Shown: positions 1-12,533, counted from the first letter of the stretch. The stretch: 64,000 bases of DNA from Vitellaria paradoxa (GCA_019916065.1 CM034243.1:26934147-26998146), one strand, 5' to 3'. The notes: a model not told the origin generated them from the sequence alone. Translations and numbers: made by a program.

Positions 1-3000
1 CAATGAGTGCTTTAAGAGAGGGTGCAAGGAAGATTGCTGTTGTGAAAAAAAATGTGGCTAAAGTTACACCTCCTCCTCCTCAGGGCAGTGGAAGTACTGT
101 GGGAGACAGTGTCAAGATGACCCCGATATTGACTTCCAACATTAGTCCGCCGATTTGGCCTTGGCAAGATGTGATGCCACATCACTTTAATCTTACCGAT
201 GGCAGAGTTCCTGTTGCTGATTTGAACCAACCCAGCATGGCTCCGGTTTCCATTACCCGTGATGGTGACCCTCTTGATAGCACGGTATGGAGTGATCTTT
301 TGTGTGACTTATTATGTTAAACATTTCTTGTTATGCAAGTGTTTGGGAAGAAAATTAAGAATTTTGGTGATTTCTTGTGCTGACTATCTTCCTACTATGC
401 AGGTGGTTCTCACTTGCTTTAAGTCCATGACTTGGGTCATTGAAAATAAGGATTCAGCACCAGCAAGTAAGGTAGCTTTAATTAACCTGAAGGTATGCAC
501 GCTTGTCTTAAACTTCAATTTTGTATTTTTGATTAGCTTGTCTCAAACTTCCATTTTGTATTTTTAATTAACTTTGGTTACTTAACCATCCTACTGTTAC
601 TACTTGCTGCCATGTCTTAAGATGCATCTTTATTTGCTTTTATCTGATGCTACACTAATAAATATTGTTAGAATATTTAGAGTATTTTTTTTAAGTATAT
701 ATCTTGAATATTATAATTTCCCTTTCAGTTGCCTAATTGTACTGGGGCTCTCTGATTGGAAATAATACATAAGTAGAGGAGATAAATTAATCTCCTCTAA
801 TCTCATTTTCCTTCTCAACTTAGTATTAGAGCAGATGCAATTACTTCAAAAAAGAAAAAAAACTCATCAGAAACCCTAGTCACGCACCACTCGCTGCCGA
901 CAGCTCTTCAGACCATTAATGACCAAGATTGTTGGCAGCCGGCGACCAAGACACAGCGAAGCCAACCTCTGGTAGCTTCCTGATGCTTTCTCATGCACTG
1001 ATTGCAGCTTGAGGCTCCAGATCTCACTCGCTCAAGAACTTTGATGCTCGATGGCGCATGACTAGCTTGACCAGACTGGTGAGCATCAACGGCAATTGCT
1101 GACTTCTCAACGACCTTCTATTATAGTCCCCTGTTGTAGGTCATCCTTGTTTAATGTTTTTTGCAACTTCTTGATTTCTATTCACCATCCCTGTTCACCC
1201 TGAGAGTACAACCACTCATCTTTGGTTTTTTTTTTTTTTTTCATAGAGAATCTGGTGCCTCACCAAATGGGTTGGACTTTGTTCTTTTTTGATGGATATG
1301 CTACCCAGTGGGAGTTTGTTGATGGTCTTTTTGTTCGTTGCTTGTTGAAGGTTGTGCATCCTATATTTGTTTCATTGGCTGATTGAAAGCTAATTCTGGA
1401 TACAAACTCTCCTTCTTTCTCTCTGTCTCTCTCTCCCTCCCTCTCTCTCTCTCTCTCTCTCTCCCCCCTCTCTCTCTGCCCGTCTCTCTCTTTTTTTTTT
1501 CTATTTTTTTTTTGGAAGACCAGTTGCTATCTGGTTCCATCGGTTGGTTGTTTGCTTATTTCTTCATTATGTCGAAACCTTTTAATTCTTCACCTATTCC
1601 TCAACCAATCTTTTTAAAGGTTGATGATATCCCTCGCTCCATCATGCGGAGAGATTGCATGGTGCATATTATTTGAGTTGGGCATATGCAATTAGAATCT
1701 TTTTTTGAGGTAAAGATAAGCTACAGTACATCACTAATGATCCACCTCCATCTGCAGATCCTAATTTTTGTGTTTGGATGAGTAAAGATGCTATCATCAT
1801 GGGCTTACCATGGCATAATTTGGAGGATTCAGTTACCACTACTATTGAGTTTTGTGATTCCTCTAAGAAGATTCGGGATTGTCTTGCTGAATTTTTCTCT
1901 CAGAGTTTGTGAGTTGTATCAATGGATGTTTTTTACAAAGTAGGGTGAATGATCACTGTGATTATTATGGCCACTTAAAGAGCTTATGGGAGCAATTATT
2001 GCAGTGTTGACCCTTCAGTGAGGATCTAACACAACAGAAGAGTACTGGGAAAAATTTATGTTTGCTAATTTTTTAGCTGGCTTTAATCCTGCTTTGCGGT
2101 TTCAAGGATCAAATTTTAACCACTGAGGCCATGGTTACATCAGCTAATGCATACTCCTACATACAACGATCTTTCTTAGGGAATCATTCTTTACTAGTTA
2201 TTGATCCTTCATACCTCTGGTCAACTCTTTTGCTCTTGTTAGTATTCATAATAGTCATGGTGGTTCTTCCCATGGTAGTTTTCGTGGTACTTGTGTTGGG
2301 TGTAATGCCCATGGTGGAGGTAGATCCTCTAGTGTTTGTGGTGATCACAAATGCGACTTTTGCGGTGGCATTAATCATTCTAATTCTTTCTACTAGAAGA
2401 ATTATAGGAAACCTAAGCAGACACGTCATGTTGCTGATCGATCTTCTCCATGACGACTTCCAGTATCTGGCAGTGGATCCTCATCGTCTAGTTCTTAGGA
2501 GACATTCACTCTACATCATCACAGTTTCAGGAGCTTATACAATCATTGCGTATTTCTAACTCTTCTACTTCTATTGCTACTTTGGCCAACTTAGGTAAAC
2601 CCGCATTTGTGGTCTCCTCTTCTCCTTCTTGGATTATTGATTCTGGAAATAGTTCACATATGTTTGGTAATTCTTTCTTGTTCTCGGACTTAAGTCACAT
2701 TAATCACAATATTGTATTAGTTGATGGTTCCTCTCGTCTTGTCTCTTTGGCAAAATGATAATTTGTCCCTCATTGTCTCTTACCTACTAATCACTTTTTC
2801 CTTCTTAACTAATATAAAAATAAAAACAGAATCTGGTGCATGTCCAGTGCCAAATCATTTCATCGGAAAATATCTGGCCATCCAAGGAAACTGTGATTGG
2901 CTATATTACTATCTTTGTTTTTCAAAAATGGCTGTGCATAGTAAGTAGTATATATAGAATACTATTACTTGCTCTCCATTTTCTTATGTTAGTTGACTAA

Positions 3001-6000
3001 GAATATTCGTTTTATATTAGTTTCTCTTATTTCCTTTTTCTCAATTGCAGCTGCAAGATTATGGTAAGACTCCTTCAGGAGAAACAGAAGTGCAGTTTAG
3101 ACTGACAAGGGTTACACTGGAGCCTATGTTGAAATCCATGTCTTACATTGGTCAACAACTCTCAGCACCAGCTAATAGAGTTGCTGTCATCAATCTCAAG
3201 GTATGCACCTTGAGGTTTTGCATATTATTTCTCCCACCTTTATTTTTTTTATTTAATTTGACTGTATTATTAAGTTCCACTTGTTTAATTTCTTTCTCCT
3301 ACTCATATTATCCATATGGACATCTGTTTTAATTGAGATAAGGGTGGGGAAAGTAGTTGCAATCTTAGGAGAGAGTAGCAATAGTGTTCTGGAGAGAACC
3401 ACAGCTGGAGGCCTTCTATCAATATGAAGATTAGGCTATGAAGCATAGTTACCAAAAAGCATTTACAACCTGGTGATTTACATTTTTTAAAACATGGTAT
3501 TACTTTCATTCCAAAACATCAAATGGAACCCTGCAAACGTTTTGTCGCCATTCATTTCCCTAAGAGTTTTTGGTACATGTAAAATATGAAATATAAAAAA
3601 TTAAAATGAAGAACAAGTGGAGTCCGGTAGGAGCATATTTGAAAAAATTGTGCTTTAATAACTCAATTTTTGTAGAATTCATATTGAATTTCGCTTTTAT
3701 GCAATTAATTTGCAAGTGAGAAAACTTCATCAGTTGGTATAAATTTATCTTAATATATATATATATATATATTTCCTTAAATCTCTAATTTGTAAAAGAA
3801 AAAAAATCATTGCCATATTTTATAAGTGCCTTTTGTTTTTGGTAACGGGGGAAATCGCCCAGTGATTTTACCCACTAAGCTGCAAACCCTCGGAGGAACT
3901 AGCGCAGCAACTTACCGCCACGGCCCCCCACTTAAATCTTGGCCGCTCTAAGTGAGAATTGAACCTGCGTTCTGGGTATATCACCCAAGTCTCAAGTTTA
4001 ACTCCCGCTCTACTGGACCAACAAGGGGTGGTCATATTTTATAAGTGCCTTAGTCATTAAGAAAGTGATTTTAAAAAAGTAGAATACAGGGAAGGTGGGG
4101 ATATGGTATAAATTTATTTTGTAACATCCGCAAACCATAAAAATGTTAGAAAATAGCACCAATTCAATATTTAATCTATAAATTAAAAATTATACGACAG
4201 ACAACAATAATAAAAGATGAAACAATTCCAGTTGTTTCCTGCATGTGATCAAGCTATATCCAACAAAACAAATATCATATAAGATTAGACATATTTCTGC
4301 ATGTTCAACAAGTATGTTTATATACTTGATGTGTCAGACATAGATAAGATACCATTTTGGAGTGTGTATATTTAATAGGTAATCAGTATAAGCTTGCCAC
4401 TATATGTCATGCTTCAAGCATGTGGTGTGCCACATTCCTATTCCCATTCTGCATATTGAAGTGATCCATAATCTCAATTTCCATAAGTGCCAATGTCTAC
4501 CAAAATTGACAGATTATTAGTGGAATAGTTTTTTCAATTGTAATAGGGATGGGTGTATTGGAGATCATACAATTGCTTCTTAGTTACTCAGAAATACAGA
4601 TCATTATGTGTGTCCTTGAAAAGGTTAAGGAAATGACATCTCTCTCACACGCGCACGCGCTTACGCTCGCACACATTCTAAACAAGGCACAAGTCACTTG
4701 TAGAGACCCAAGTACGAGGGCACCTTCATTAGTCTCACCTTTAGCCAACCAACCATACGATCCAATAGATATCATGAGTGGTCACATAATAAAAATAATA
4801 GCACTTCACCAACCTGGAACTGGGTCCTGCTCTTTGCCTTGCTGTGTGTCAAAAGTGACATGGTGAGGAGTGAGTGAATGAAGGAGGGGTATGGTCAATT
4901 GAGCCTATTGTATTGAATGTAAGGTGGTGCTTAGGATAACAATGCAGTGGAGTTTGGGTGTATCAAGGTATTGCTTGCATTAGTCTTCATTTGGAACTCA
5001 CAAGGCTTAACTTATGGGGGGAGCAGAGGAAATATGCCCCATCAAAAGTAGTTGGTGTGTCCCTAAAAGAGACCTAAGTTACGGGGTAGCTTGGTTACAT
5101 GGAAATGATATATGATGAGGATGGACCATATACCTAAAAGTGGTACACAGAAAATGGTTATAGATTTCAATTAAAGAAATGGTTTCAATAGACTTGGATT
5201 TGACATAAATAAGTTACTAGAATTTAAGAATATGGTTTTCTGAAAATTCTAGAATTAGTAATGTGGATCAATGAATTATAGTGAGTCAAGGTTGCAAATT
5301 CCAACTTTTATTTTTTTTTGGATAAATAAGAAAGTATATTAACAAGTAGTATTGAGGGAATATTTTCACAGTATAAAAAAAGAAATGATCCACAAAAAAC
5401 CTATCGCTAGACAAACATGTTCTCAATGAATGTAAAAAGGAAACTAAATCCGGATGTTTCCTGCCTGAAACCCAATACAGTTTGCCAAAGAATACGCTTT
5501 TTAGCCTATACAAGGTAGACTTCTCGTTCCGGTGTTGTTTGTTTTATTTCCCACACCCCCCCCCCCCAAAAAAAAAAATGATCCATGTAAGGCAAAACAG
5601 AATTAACCGCCAAGCTTTCCTTCTACTCTTATGAATCTATGTGCCCCACCACTCTTATTCTTTTCTAGTGTAGGAGATTTGATTTGATTTGATTTGATTT
5701 GATTAGGGAGAATACACTTATTTTCCTAGTTTGTACTAGCTCCTATGCATATAAATATACATTGTGACAACCCTAAAGCTGTCAAGCCATTCCATTTATT
5801 CTCAATCTTTACATCTTGAAAAATATTTCTGCAAATTTAATATATTAGAAGCACAGGTACTTGTATGAAAGTGCCATGTCCACATCAGTTACTTGGTTTT
5901 TTTTTTTTTTTTATTTTTATGTTTAATTCGGAAAGCTTTGGCACATAATGTAGAAATGTCTATTGTGTTAGACATGTATCCATCTATTAACCACATGAAA

Positions 6001-7752
6001 CATATCACAAGTTGGAGAAAAAAAACTTGACATCCCAATAAAAAAATAAAAGCGATTCCTATAATATCTTATTGTTTAGATGTTTTGATTTTAGTAATTC
6101 CTAATAGTCAAATCTATTGATTTATTTATGAGTAGGGCTTTTTTTTGGTAAGTGAATAGGGCTTTATGTAGTAAGATATTAAAACTTTTTCTTTTTTCAA
6201 ATTTTTTCTCATATGCATAATGGAGTTTTTTTTTTTTTTGGCAATTTGATATGGGTAAGAATATAATGTAGTAAGATATTAAAACTTTTCTTTTTCCAAT
6301 TTTTTCTCATATGCATAATGGAGTGTTTTTTTTTTTTTTTTTTTTAATACAATTTGATGTGTAAGAATATAAATGTATTTGTTATATGAAAATGAATAAA
6401 CTATTATTATTCTCACGAGTCTATAGATGCATATATTTATTTATTGTCAAGTCACTATTCTGTTGATCTTGATTTCTTTTTGAAATCACCGTGTTGTTGT
6501 GTCCAAATATCTCTAAAATTCGATGTACTTCCAAGTGTGGGACACGTCTCATGCATGCCAAATCTAAAAACTCTTTCCATCACATCACTTACCTTCAGCA
6601 ATGAATAGATCCCAGTGTTGGTTTGTAGTCATGTTTCTTATTAATAGTCATATATTAAAATAACAAACAATCCTTGTTTCTAATTATTAGTACATGGACT
6701 AAAGTTCTACAAAAATGCTTGCATCTATATGCTCCTGCCAACGTCGTGGAGTTAAAATCAGCTTTCGTCTTCTTAAATGAATGTCTAGTTTTAAGAGTAC
6801 CCTTGTACAGTTAATAAATTGAACTGTGAGTATGTAAAATCACCTACATTATGTGGTAATTATTAAAATAGTGACTAATTTCATATTACCTATATTATTC
6901 TGGAACAGTAATGCCACAAGTAACCCAGCAGTCTACTTGTTATTACCAACTTGTTTAAGCATCTTGAAGTTTTCATTCTGGAAAAGTTGCGGTTCACCCT
7001 TTGAAGTGCAGTTTGAAATTACTTTTCATCCTTTTGCTATAGAAAACAGTGAAAAATTGCAGTCTATATATCGTAGTGTTCTAATGCCATGAATGGAAAA
7101 TTTATTTTATACCTTTTCTATGTGGTCTATGTGACTTCAGATTCTTCATATCTTACGTATCATTTGTATTTATAGGCTTTCATGAAAGAATTTTGTTAAA
7201 TGACTATCTCCTGAAATAAATGGTTAGTGTTGCAGATTGGAAGTTGTTTTCTTGTAATGGCCGTGTAGGGAATCCTTATGCAAAACAAAATAATAGGCTG
7301 AACTTTTGCCTCTTAATTCTCACGAAAATATTCTAGACTTCCCAAATAAATTTCACCCTTATGTTTCTGTGAGGAAAAAATGATAAAAAAAATAAAATAA
7401 ATAAAATAAAATTGACTGGTTTATGTTTTTGACATATCAAGCAATAGTTGCATGACCTGCAGCTTTTGATTTTAAACTCTGCAACTACCATGTTCTTCTT
7501 GAGCTTTGCAGAAAGCATGTAAAAAGGCTAATCTCTGCTGCACGCCCCCTTCCACCCATGTACATGAATACAGCTATGATCAATTGATAGAACTTTGGTA
7601 TTCCAACTACTAACTACTGTTTTTGTCCTTGTGCTTACCAGCTCCAAGATACAAAGACAACTACTGGAGAAACAGAGGTGAAATTTCAAGTTTCAAGAGA
7701 AACGCTAGGTTCCATGTTAAGATCAATGGCTTATATTCGTGAGCAACTTTAA
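1..7752 (+). CDS. COMM domain-containing protein (COMMD9-like), 3' part of gene
   Basis: Four exons are read: <1-284, 403-492, 3051-3200 and 7642-7752. All junctions are GT-AG and phase 0, giving 210 residues and a TAA stop at 7750. Exon 1 encodes a Pro/Ser-rich linker (PPIWPWQD) that I recall as typical of the region before the COMM domain in plant COMMD9-like proteins. Exon 2 encodes the start of the COMM domain ([17 protein letters not shown]) and exon 3 its remainder ([14 protein letters not shown]). Exon 4 repeats that remainder ([13 protein letters not shown]). COMMD proteins act in the Commander/CCC endosomal recycling complex in animals; the plant role is poorly known. The helical N-terminal domain must lie before base 1. 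Exon 3 ends with a second copy of the exon 2 end, so the COMM module is partly duplicated. Introns 2 and 3 hold a copia remnant and a SINE. The gene could be functional or decaying; the ORF is intact in the part seen. Confidence 0.72.
666..2760 (+). mobile_element. Decayed Ty1-copia retrotransposon in COMMD intron 2
   Basis: A probable 5' LTR runs from 666 (TGTTAGAATATTT) to 827. It is followed at about 830 by a mutated tRNA-Met primer site (TTAGTATTAGAGCA instead of TTGGTATCAGAGCA). Downstream, gag-like sequence is broken by many frameshifts and stops; a readable piece near 1740-1910 gives [19 protein letters not shown]. At about 2626-2665 a protease-like [13 protein letters not shown] motif is present. 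No 3' LTR, integrase or RT was seen, so the element is truncated near 2760. The LTR resembles the one at 9824-10000 in layout and start sequence. Confidence 0.68.
1418..1513. repeat. Pyrimidine-rich (CT)n/(T)n tract
   Basis: A long run of CT dinucleotides with CCCTC interruptions passes into oligo-T. It lies inside the untranslated leader of the copia remnant, ahead of its gag-like sequence. Confidence 0.85.
3814..4051 (-). mobile_element. tRNA-derived SINE with 19-bp target duplication
   Basis: The 19-bp direct repeat CATATTTTATAAGTGCCTT occurs at 3814-3832 and 4033-4051 and frames a 200-bp insert. Read on the minus strand, the insert starts with a tRNA-like head. It has an A-box-like TGGTCCAGTAGAGCGGGAG and, about 50 bases on, a B-box-like GGTTCAATTCTC. 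The body is GC-rich and the 3' end is an A-rich tail (plus-strand TTGTTTTT at 3833). This is the full layout of a plant SINE. It lies in COMMD intron 3. Confidence 0.82.
4052..7641. other. Rest of COMMD intron 3, non-coding
   Basis: No gene was found here. It holds (GATTT)5 at 5676-5704, a homopolymer junction of C then A at about 5557-5578, a 100-bp tandem duplication at 6168-6367, and scattered oligo-T runs. The ORFs present are short and show no domain signature. Confidence 0.6.
6168..6367. repeat. 100-bp tandem duplication
   Basis: GTAGTAAGATATTAAAACTT occurs at 6168 and again at 6268. Both are followed by TTTTTCTCATATGCATAATG, an oligo-T run and CAATTTGAT. The two copies differ mostly in oligo-T length. 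Confidence 0.85.
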
Positions 7753-8778
7753 GAATCTGTAAGCATTCTCTTCTTAATGCCATTTCTTTGATTATCTAAG
7801 GCCACGACGATTGAATCATGTAAGACATTTATTAGTCTTCTCCAAATATTTGAAATAGCTGTTGCCCATGTACTAAAAATGACAAAAATTGAAGCATTTT
7901 TTTAATGTCAAAAGCGTTATTTAGTAAAAGTCGTGGTCTAATATTAGTAAGGTCAAACTCGATCTATTGATTTATGATGGTGTGATTTTCAAATAGTGTG
8001 AAGAAATTAGGTACGAAGAAAACTTCTTCTCATTGCAATAATATTCTCTGTACAATCTGTCAAATATATACAAGTAGAAACTGACTGAAAATAGAATGCC
8101 TGAAAATCAGATCCCCACAAATAAAGGATACTGATATAACTACGAAAAATACATATATTTACAGCTGTTTTTCTCATACTCCCCCTCAAGCTAGTGAATG
8201 GATGTTGTCCATTCCAAGCTTGTAAATTATAGATTGAAATACCATGCCCATCAGTCCTTTAGTTAACACATCTGCAAGTTGACCTTTAGTAGAAAAACAG
8301 GGAGTGTAAATTATACCACTATCTAGTGTTTCTTTTATGAAATGTCTGTCAATCTCAACATATTTGGTGCGATCGTGTTGTATGGGATTATTTGCTATGT
8401 TGATGGCTGATTTCTTGTCACAATAGAGTTTCGTTAGTGTCTCCCACTTGATCTTTAAGTCTCATAGGATGATCTTGAGTCATAGTAATTCACAAATTCC
8501 TAGTGCCATTGTTCTAAATTCTACTTCTGCATTAGATCTTGCCACAACGTTCTACTTCTTACTTCTCCAAGTCACAAGGTTGCCACCAAGAAAGGTACAA
8601 TAACATGATGTTAATTTTCGGTTAACTGGAGACCTTGTATAGTTGGCATCTCTGTAAGTTTCAAGAGTTAGTTTTTTTCCTTTCTTAAACATAATTCATT
8701 GCCCTGGTGATCCCTTTTCACCTTGGTTACATCTTCGCTGCACTTCAATTGGATGCATTTATAATGATCTATTTCTTC

Positions 8779-9227
8779 TCACAGATTTTTTAGGAGATTG
8801 GCATACTCAGTGACAATATCATCTCTTTGTTTGGTTGTGGAAATCTTAATCTTTATTTCATAGATTTGAGCAGCATCACGAACTTTGGAATAAGTCTTTT
8901 GAACTTCCTCCCATATTTCTTTGGCTATTGTTAAGAACATACATGTATCGTTGATTTCAGGTAGCATTGAATTCCACAGCCAAGACATCACCATAGAATC
9001 CTCTTCATCCCAAGCATCAAATTTAGGGTCCCTTGGTTTGGGTCCTGTACCAATCAAGTGACCCAATTTTCCCTTCCTTTTAAAAAATGTTCCAACTACC
9101 TGTGATGATTTTAGGTAGTTTTTCCATTCAATCCATATGCAGCCTGGAAACTTTGTAAATCCCCTGTGGTTGAAGCAAAGTTTGCTTCAATAACTGGCAT
9201 GTTGGCATTACTTGTGATTTCTGACAT
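8779..9227 (-). pseudogene. Copia gag (UBN2-type) remnant
   Basis: A start codon at 9227 opens MSEITSNANMPVIEANFAS, the usual N-terminus of a copia gag. After a break near 9100 the frame 9066-8779 reads PRDPKFDAWDEEDSMVMSWL and IWEEVQKTYSKVRDAAQIYE, which is the conserved UBN2 gag core. Gag would form the virus-like particle. Stops, and the direct join to RNase H sequence below 8770, make it non-functional. Confidence 0.75.
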
Positions 9228-9740
9228 GGAGACAATTGGATAGTCACTGGGGCTATCGATGAAGATTGCGAAGTCGGCTAGGGGTTACAATGATGATCAC
9301 GAACTCGGCTAGGGCTTTCGACGTCAATTGCAAAGGTAACTGTGATGCAAATGAAGGTTGCTAGGCCTTTTGGAAGCTTGGACGTCAATCATGGAGGCAA
9401 TTGGGATGCCAACCACAGTTGCTAGGTCCTCTAGGAGTCTAGCAATGGTTCCGAAGGCAACTAGGAGATTCGACAATGATTGTTAGATCGTTTGGAAGAG
9501 TTGATGATGATTGCATGATCGTCTGATGATCGTGAGGAAGCCATGATGGTTGACGATGTTTTTTTGAAGCCAATGATGATAAATCGACGACGACAAGTCG
9601 CCTGCAAAATTGAAACCAACGACAATGGGATCTGAAGATTCTGAACTAAATGGAAACAACAGTAAAGGCTGTAATCCGAATAAAAAAATGCTTGGCAATG
9701 AAGGTCAAGCCAGCAGAAAAGAATTGACAAAGAGCCTAAG

Positions 9741-9752
9741 GCTCTGATACCA
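9741..9752 (-). promoter_or_regulatory. Primer binding site of the antisense copia
   Basis: The minus strand reads TGGTATCAGAGC, complementary to initiator tRNA-Met. It directly abuts the LTR edge at 9753. Confidence 0.85.
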
Positions 9753-10002
9753 TGTGAAGAAATTAGGTATGAAGAAAACTTTTCATTGTAGTAATATTCT
9801 CTGTACAATATGTCAAATATGTACGTTAGAATCTTTAAAATGTTCTAATAATAGTTGTGATTGTGAGCGGTGAGAATTTAAGGGATTGGATTTGCTCTAA
9901 TTGATTGTATTTCCTAAACGGATTGTATTCTATTAGTATAAATATAATAGAAGGGAGATGAGGATTCTCACTCACTTTCTCAATTCCCTTATTTCTTTCA
10001 AC

Positions 10003-10016
10003 TTGGTATCAGAGCA
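10003..10016 (+). promoter_or_regulatory. Primer binding site of the second copia
   Basis: TTGGTATCAGAGCA, complementary to initiator tRNA-Met, lies two bases after the LTR end. It is the best-preserved primer site in the window. Confidence 0.85.
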
Positions 10017-10579
10017 AACTTTTTCCCCCCCTTTCTTTCCAGCAAATTTAAAAGAAAAAAAGAAAAAAAAAAAGAAAAAAAAACCCTAACTTTCAACGTG
10101 GTCATTTGTCAACAATCTTCAGAGTCATCGTTCGTCAGTAACCTTGGTCAGTTGCTATCATCTTCGCTTTTGTAAGTCACCCTCTCGGTGATCCTCGACA
10201 GTCGGTTGCCTGATGTAAGCGACTTCAGATCATCTTGCTCGATGTTGATTGTCGTCATCATCTGATCGTCTTTGATTGTTGCTCGTCACACTTCAATCAT
10301 CGATCTTCTTGCTTGATATTATTACTCCTCGTTGGTTAATTGTCTTGTCGCACTTCGCTTTTCACATTGCTTGTCGCCTTCGTTCGCTGCTCATCGCTAC
10401 TTGTCCGAAGTCTGCGTTGTTGCTTGTTACTCCTACTTTTGTCTATTATGTCTCTCGACTAAGACTTTTGGTACTGAGATTTCTGCTATTGCATTTGTTG
10501 CGCCTTTTATACTAGTTGACAGGCTTCCTAAGTCCATCTCGTGTGAAAAGCTGAATGGCACAAATTATTTGACATGGTC

Positions 10580-11643
10580 TCATGTTGATCGGGTTCCTAG
10601 GGAGATTCTATGGAGAGTATTGGAAAAGAAAGGAGCGTGTGTCGCATATATTGAGGCGATAAAGGACATATATGATAGAGCCATGACATCTATACGGACG
10701 ATTGGTGGAGAGACTAATGAGTTCCCTATCACGATTGGGTTACATCAAGGCTCAGCGTTAAGCCCGTACTTGTTTGCTTTAGTTATGGATGAGATTATAA
10801 AACATATTCAGGATGAGGTGCCGTGGTGTATGCTATTTGCAGATGATATTGTTTTAGTAGATGAGACGAGAGAAGGAGTGAATGCTAAGCTAGAATTGTG
10901 GCGGGATACGTTAGAGACAAAAGGGTTTAGGCTAATCCGATGCAAGACGGAATATATGGAATGTAAGTTTAGTCAAAATAGAATAACGGGTAGTATAGAA
11001 GTAAGTTTATGCACACAAAAGATTGTAGAGAAAGATAAATTTAGGTACCTTGGATCTATGGTGCAACAAGATGGAGGGATTGATACTGATGTAAGTCACA
11101 TGATTCAAGCTGGGTGGACCAAATGGAGGAGTGCTTCGGGGGTTGTGCGACCGAAAAATCCCCCTCAAGGTGAAAGGAAAGTATTATAAGGTAGCGGTTA
11201 GACCAACGCTGCTATATGGATCAGAGTGTTGGGTAGTAAAGCATAATCATGGTCAGAAGATGGCAGTTGCGGAGATGAGGATGCTAAGGTGGATGTGCGG
11301 AATTACAAGGAAAGATAGGATTAGGAACGAGGAGATTAGGGGCAAAGTAGGAATAGCAACGATTGAAGATAAAATGAGAGAAAATCGATTAAGATGGTTT
11401 GGCCATGTTAGAAGGCGTCCAGAAGAAGCACCTGTTAGAAGGTGTGAAAGTATGGAGATTGCCAGGAATAGGAGAGGCAGAGGAAGACCCAAGAGAAGCT
11501 GGAAAGAAACCATTAAACATGACTTGACTTACCTAGATTTATCGGAGAACATGCCCCTAAACAGATCTAATTGGCGTCGACAAATCCATATAGCCGACCC
11601 CACCTAGTGGAAAAAGGCTTGGCTTGGTTTGGTTTGGTTTGGT
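10580..11643 (+). mobile_element. 5'-truncated RTE-clade LINE inside copia gag
   Basis: Reverse transcriptase begins abruptly at PREILWRVLEKKG (about 10590). It contains LHQGSALSPYLFALVMDE and the catalytic FADDIVLVDE block near 10836. The C-terminal domain follows (LLYGSECW, AEMRMLRWMCG, RENRLRWFGHVRRRPEEAPV) to a TAG at 11605-11607. The two reading frames overlap around 11131-11189, which marks one frameshift near 11140-11155. The element ends in TTGGTTTGGTTTGG-type repeats at 11620-11643, as RTE elements end in short repeats and not in poly-A. An obvious target duplication was not seen. Confidence 0.85.
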
Positions 11644-12390
11644 ATATATTGCAAATCCTCTACCAGATTCACTCTCTCCTTTGTATTCACAATGAAGGGC
11701 TTTGGATACTGTTATTATGAGTTGGATCTGGCATAGCTTGGAGCCTTCGTTTTTTTCGCATAGTTGCTTTATATGGCTCTTCTAAAGCCATATAAGATTC
11801 ACTAGTAGACTCCTCTCAAAGGAGTAATATTTTGAAGATTTTTGAGGCATATGAGAAACTTTTTCTTTTCACCAAGGTGATCAACCATTGTCTGAATATT
11901 ACAGTAATCTTAAGCTTTAGATGATCACCTTCTATAATTTTGCCTATTTCTAGAAACTAAGGCTGAGATGATACGACAATGGGATGATCTCATGATAGTT
12001 CTACTTCTTGCCAGCCTCAATGACAATCTCCACAGTTATGGGAATCAACTTCTAGCTGGGGAGACTATACCTAACATGGTCAATGCTATTCTCGTCTTCA
12101 GTGTTCTTTCTTGGGCCATCACTCTCAACTAGTTTCCTCGACTAGTTGTTCTGATTTTGTTGCTTTCGTCTGTGGTTCTGGAGGCCGTAGTTCTTGTGGT
12201 GTATATTATGGTTCTGGTGGTGGTTGTCATGGATCTAGACACGGCACTAAGAAATGTGACCATTGTAGGGGCACTAATCATTTTGAACCATATTGTTGAA
12301 AAAGCTATGGTTAGCTTGATCAAACCCATCATGTCACTATTGAATCCATTGACACCAACTCTTTTGCACAGGGTACTCTTGCTTTGAGTT

Positions 12391-12533
12391 TTATATATTT
12401 ATATTTTAGTTATGAAAATTGATTTAATAATAAATTTTACTAATTAACAGAAATATGAGTAATTTGGATAATTAGTTCAAAATTTGAATTTTGTATACTT
12501 TTTCTCTAGTTGGGATGTAATTTTACTAACTAA
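12391..12533. other. AT-rich spacer
   Basis: The sequence is AT-rich with no coding signal. It lies between the truncated copia and the Helitron-like 3' end. Confidence 0.5.

Larger units (their letters stand above)
7997..9823 (-). mobile_element. Internally deleted Ty1-copia element, antisense
   Basis: The 3' LTR is 7997-8176 (180 bp, TG...CA on either strand). It is followed by the antisense polypurine tract TACTCCCCCTCAAGCT at 8177. The antisense tRNA-Met primer site GCTCTGATACCA lies at 9741-9752 and directly abuts a second LTR copy starting at 9753 (TGTGAAGAAATTAGG in both). That LTR is cut after about 70 bases, where another copia begins. The inside holds the RNase H/C-terminal end (DVLTKGLMGMVFQSIIYKLG, near 8195-8280) and gag, with the central pol lost near 8700-8770. 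Confidence 0.85.
9824..12390 (+). mobile_element. Second Ty1-copia element, 3'-truncated, inserted in the first
   Basis: An LTR of about 177 bp runs from about 9824 (CGTTAGAATC, probably TGTTAGAATC mutated) to 10000, and the primer site TTGGTATCAGAGCA follows at about 10003. Gag begins near 10521 with LPKSISCEKLNGTNYLTWS. It is then interrupted by an RTE LINE (about 10580-11643) and resumes near 11950 (WDDLMIVLLLASLNDNLHSYG). A CCHC zinc knuckle is at 12255-12296 (CDHCRGTNHFEPYC). No pol and no 3' LTR were found; the sequence turns AT-rich after about 12390. Confidence 0.78.

Noticed and set aside
10276..10515. Hydrophobic ORF of 79 codons
   Set aside because: It lies in the untranslated leader of the copia element between primer site and gag, overlaps another frame and has no domain.
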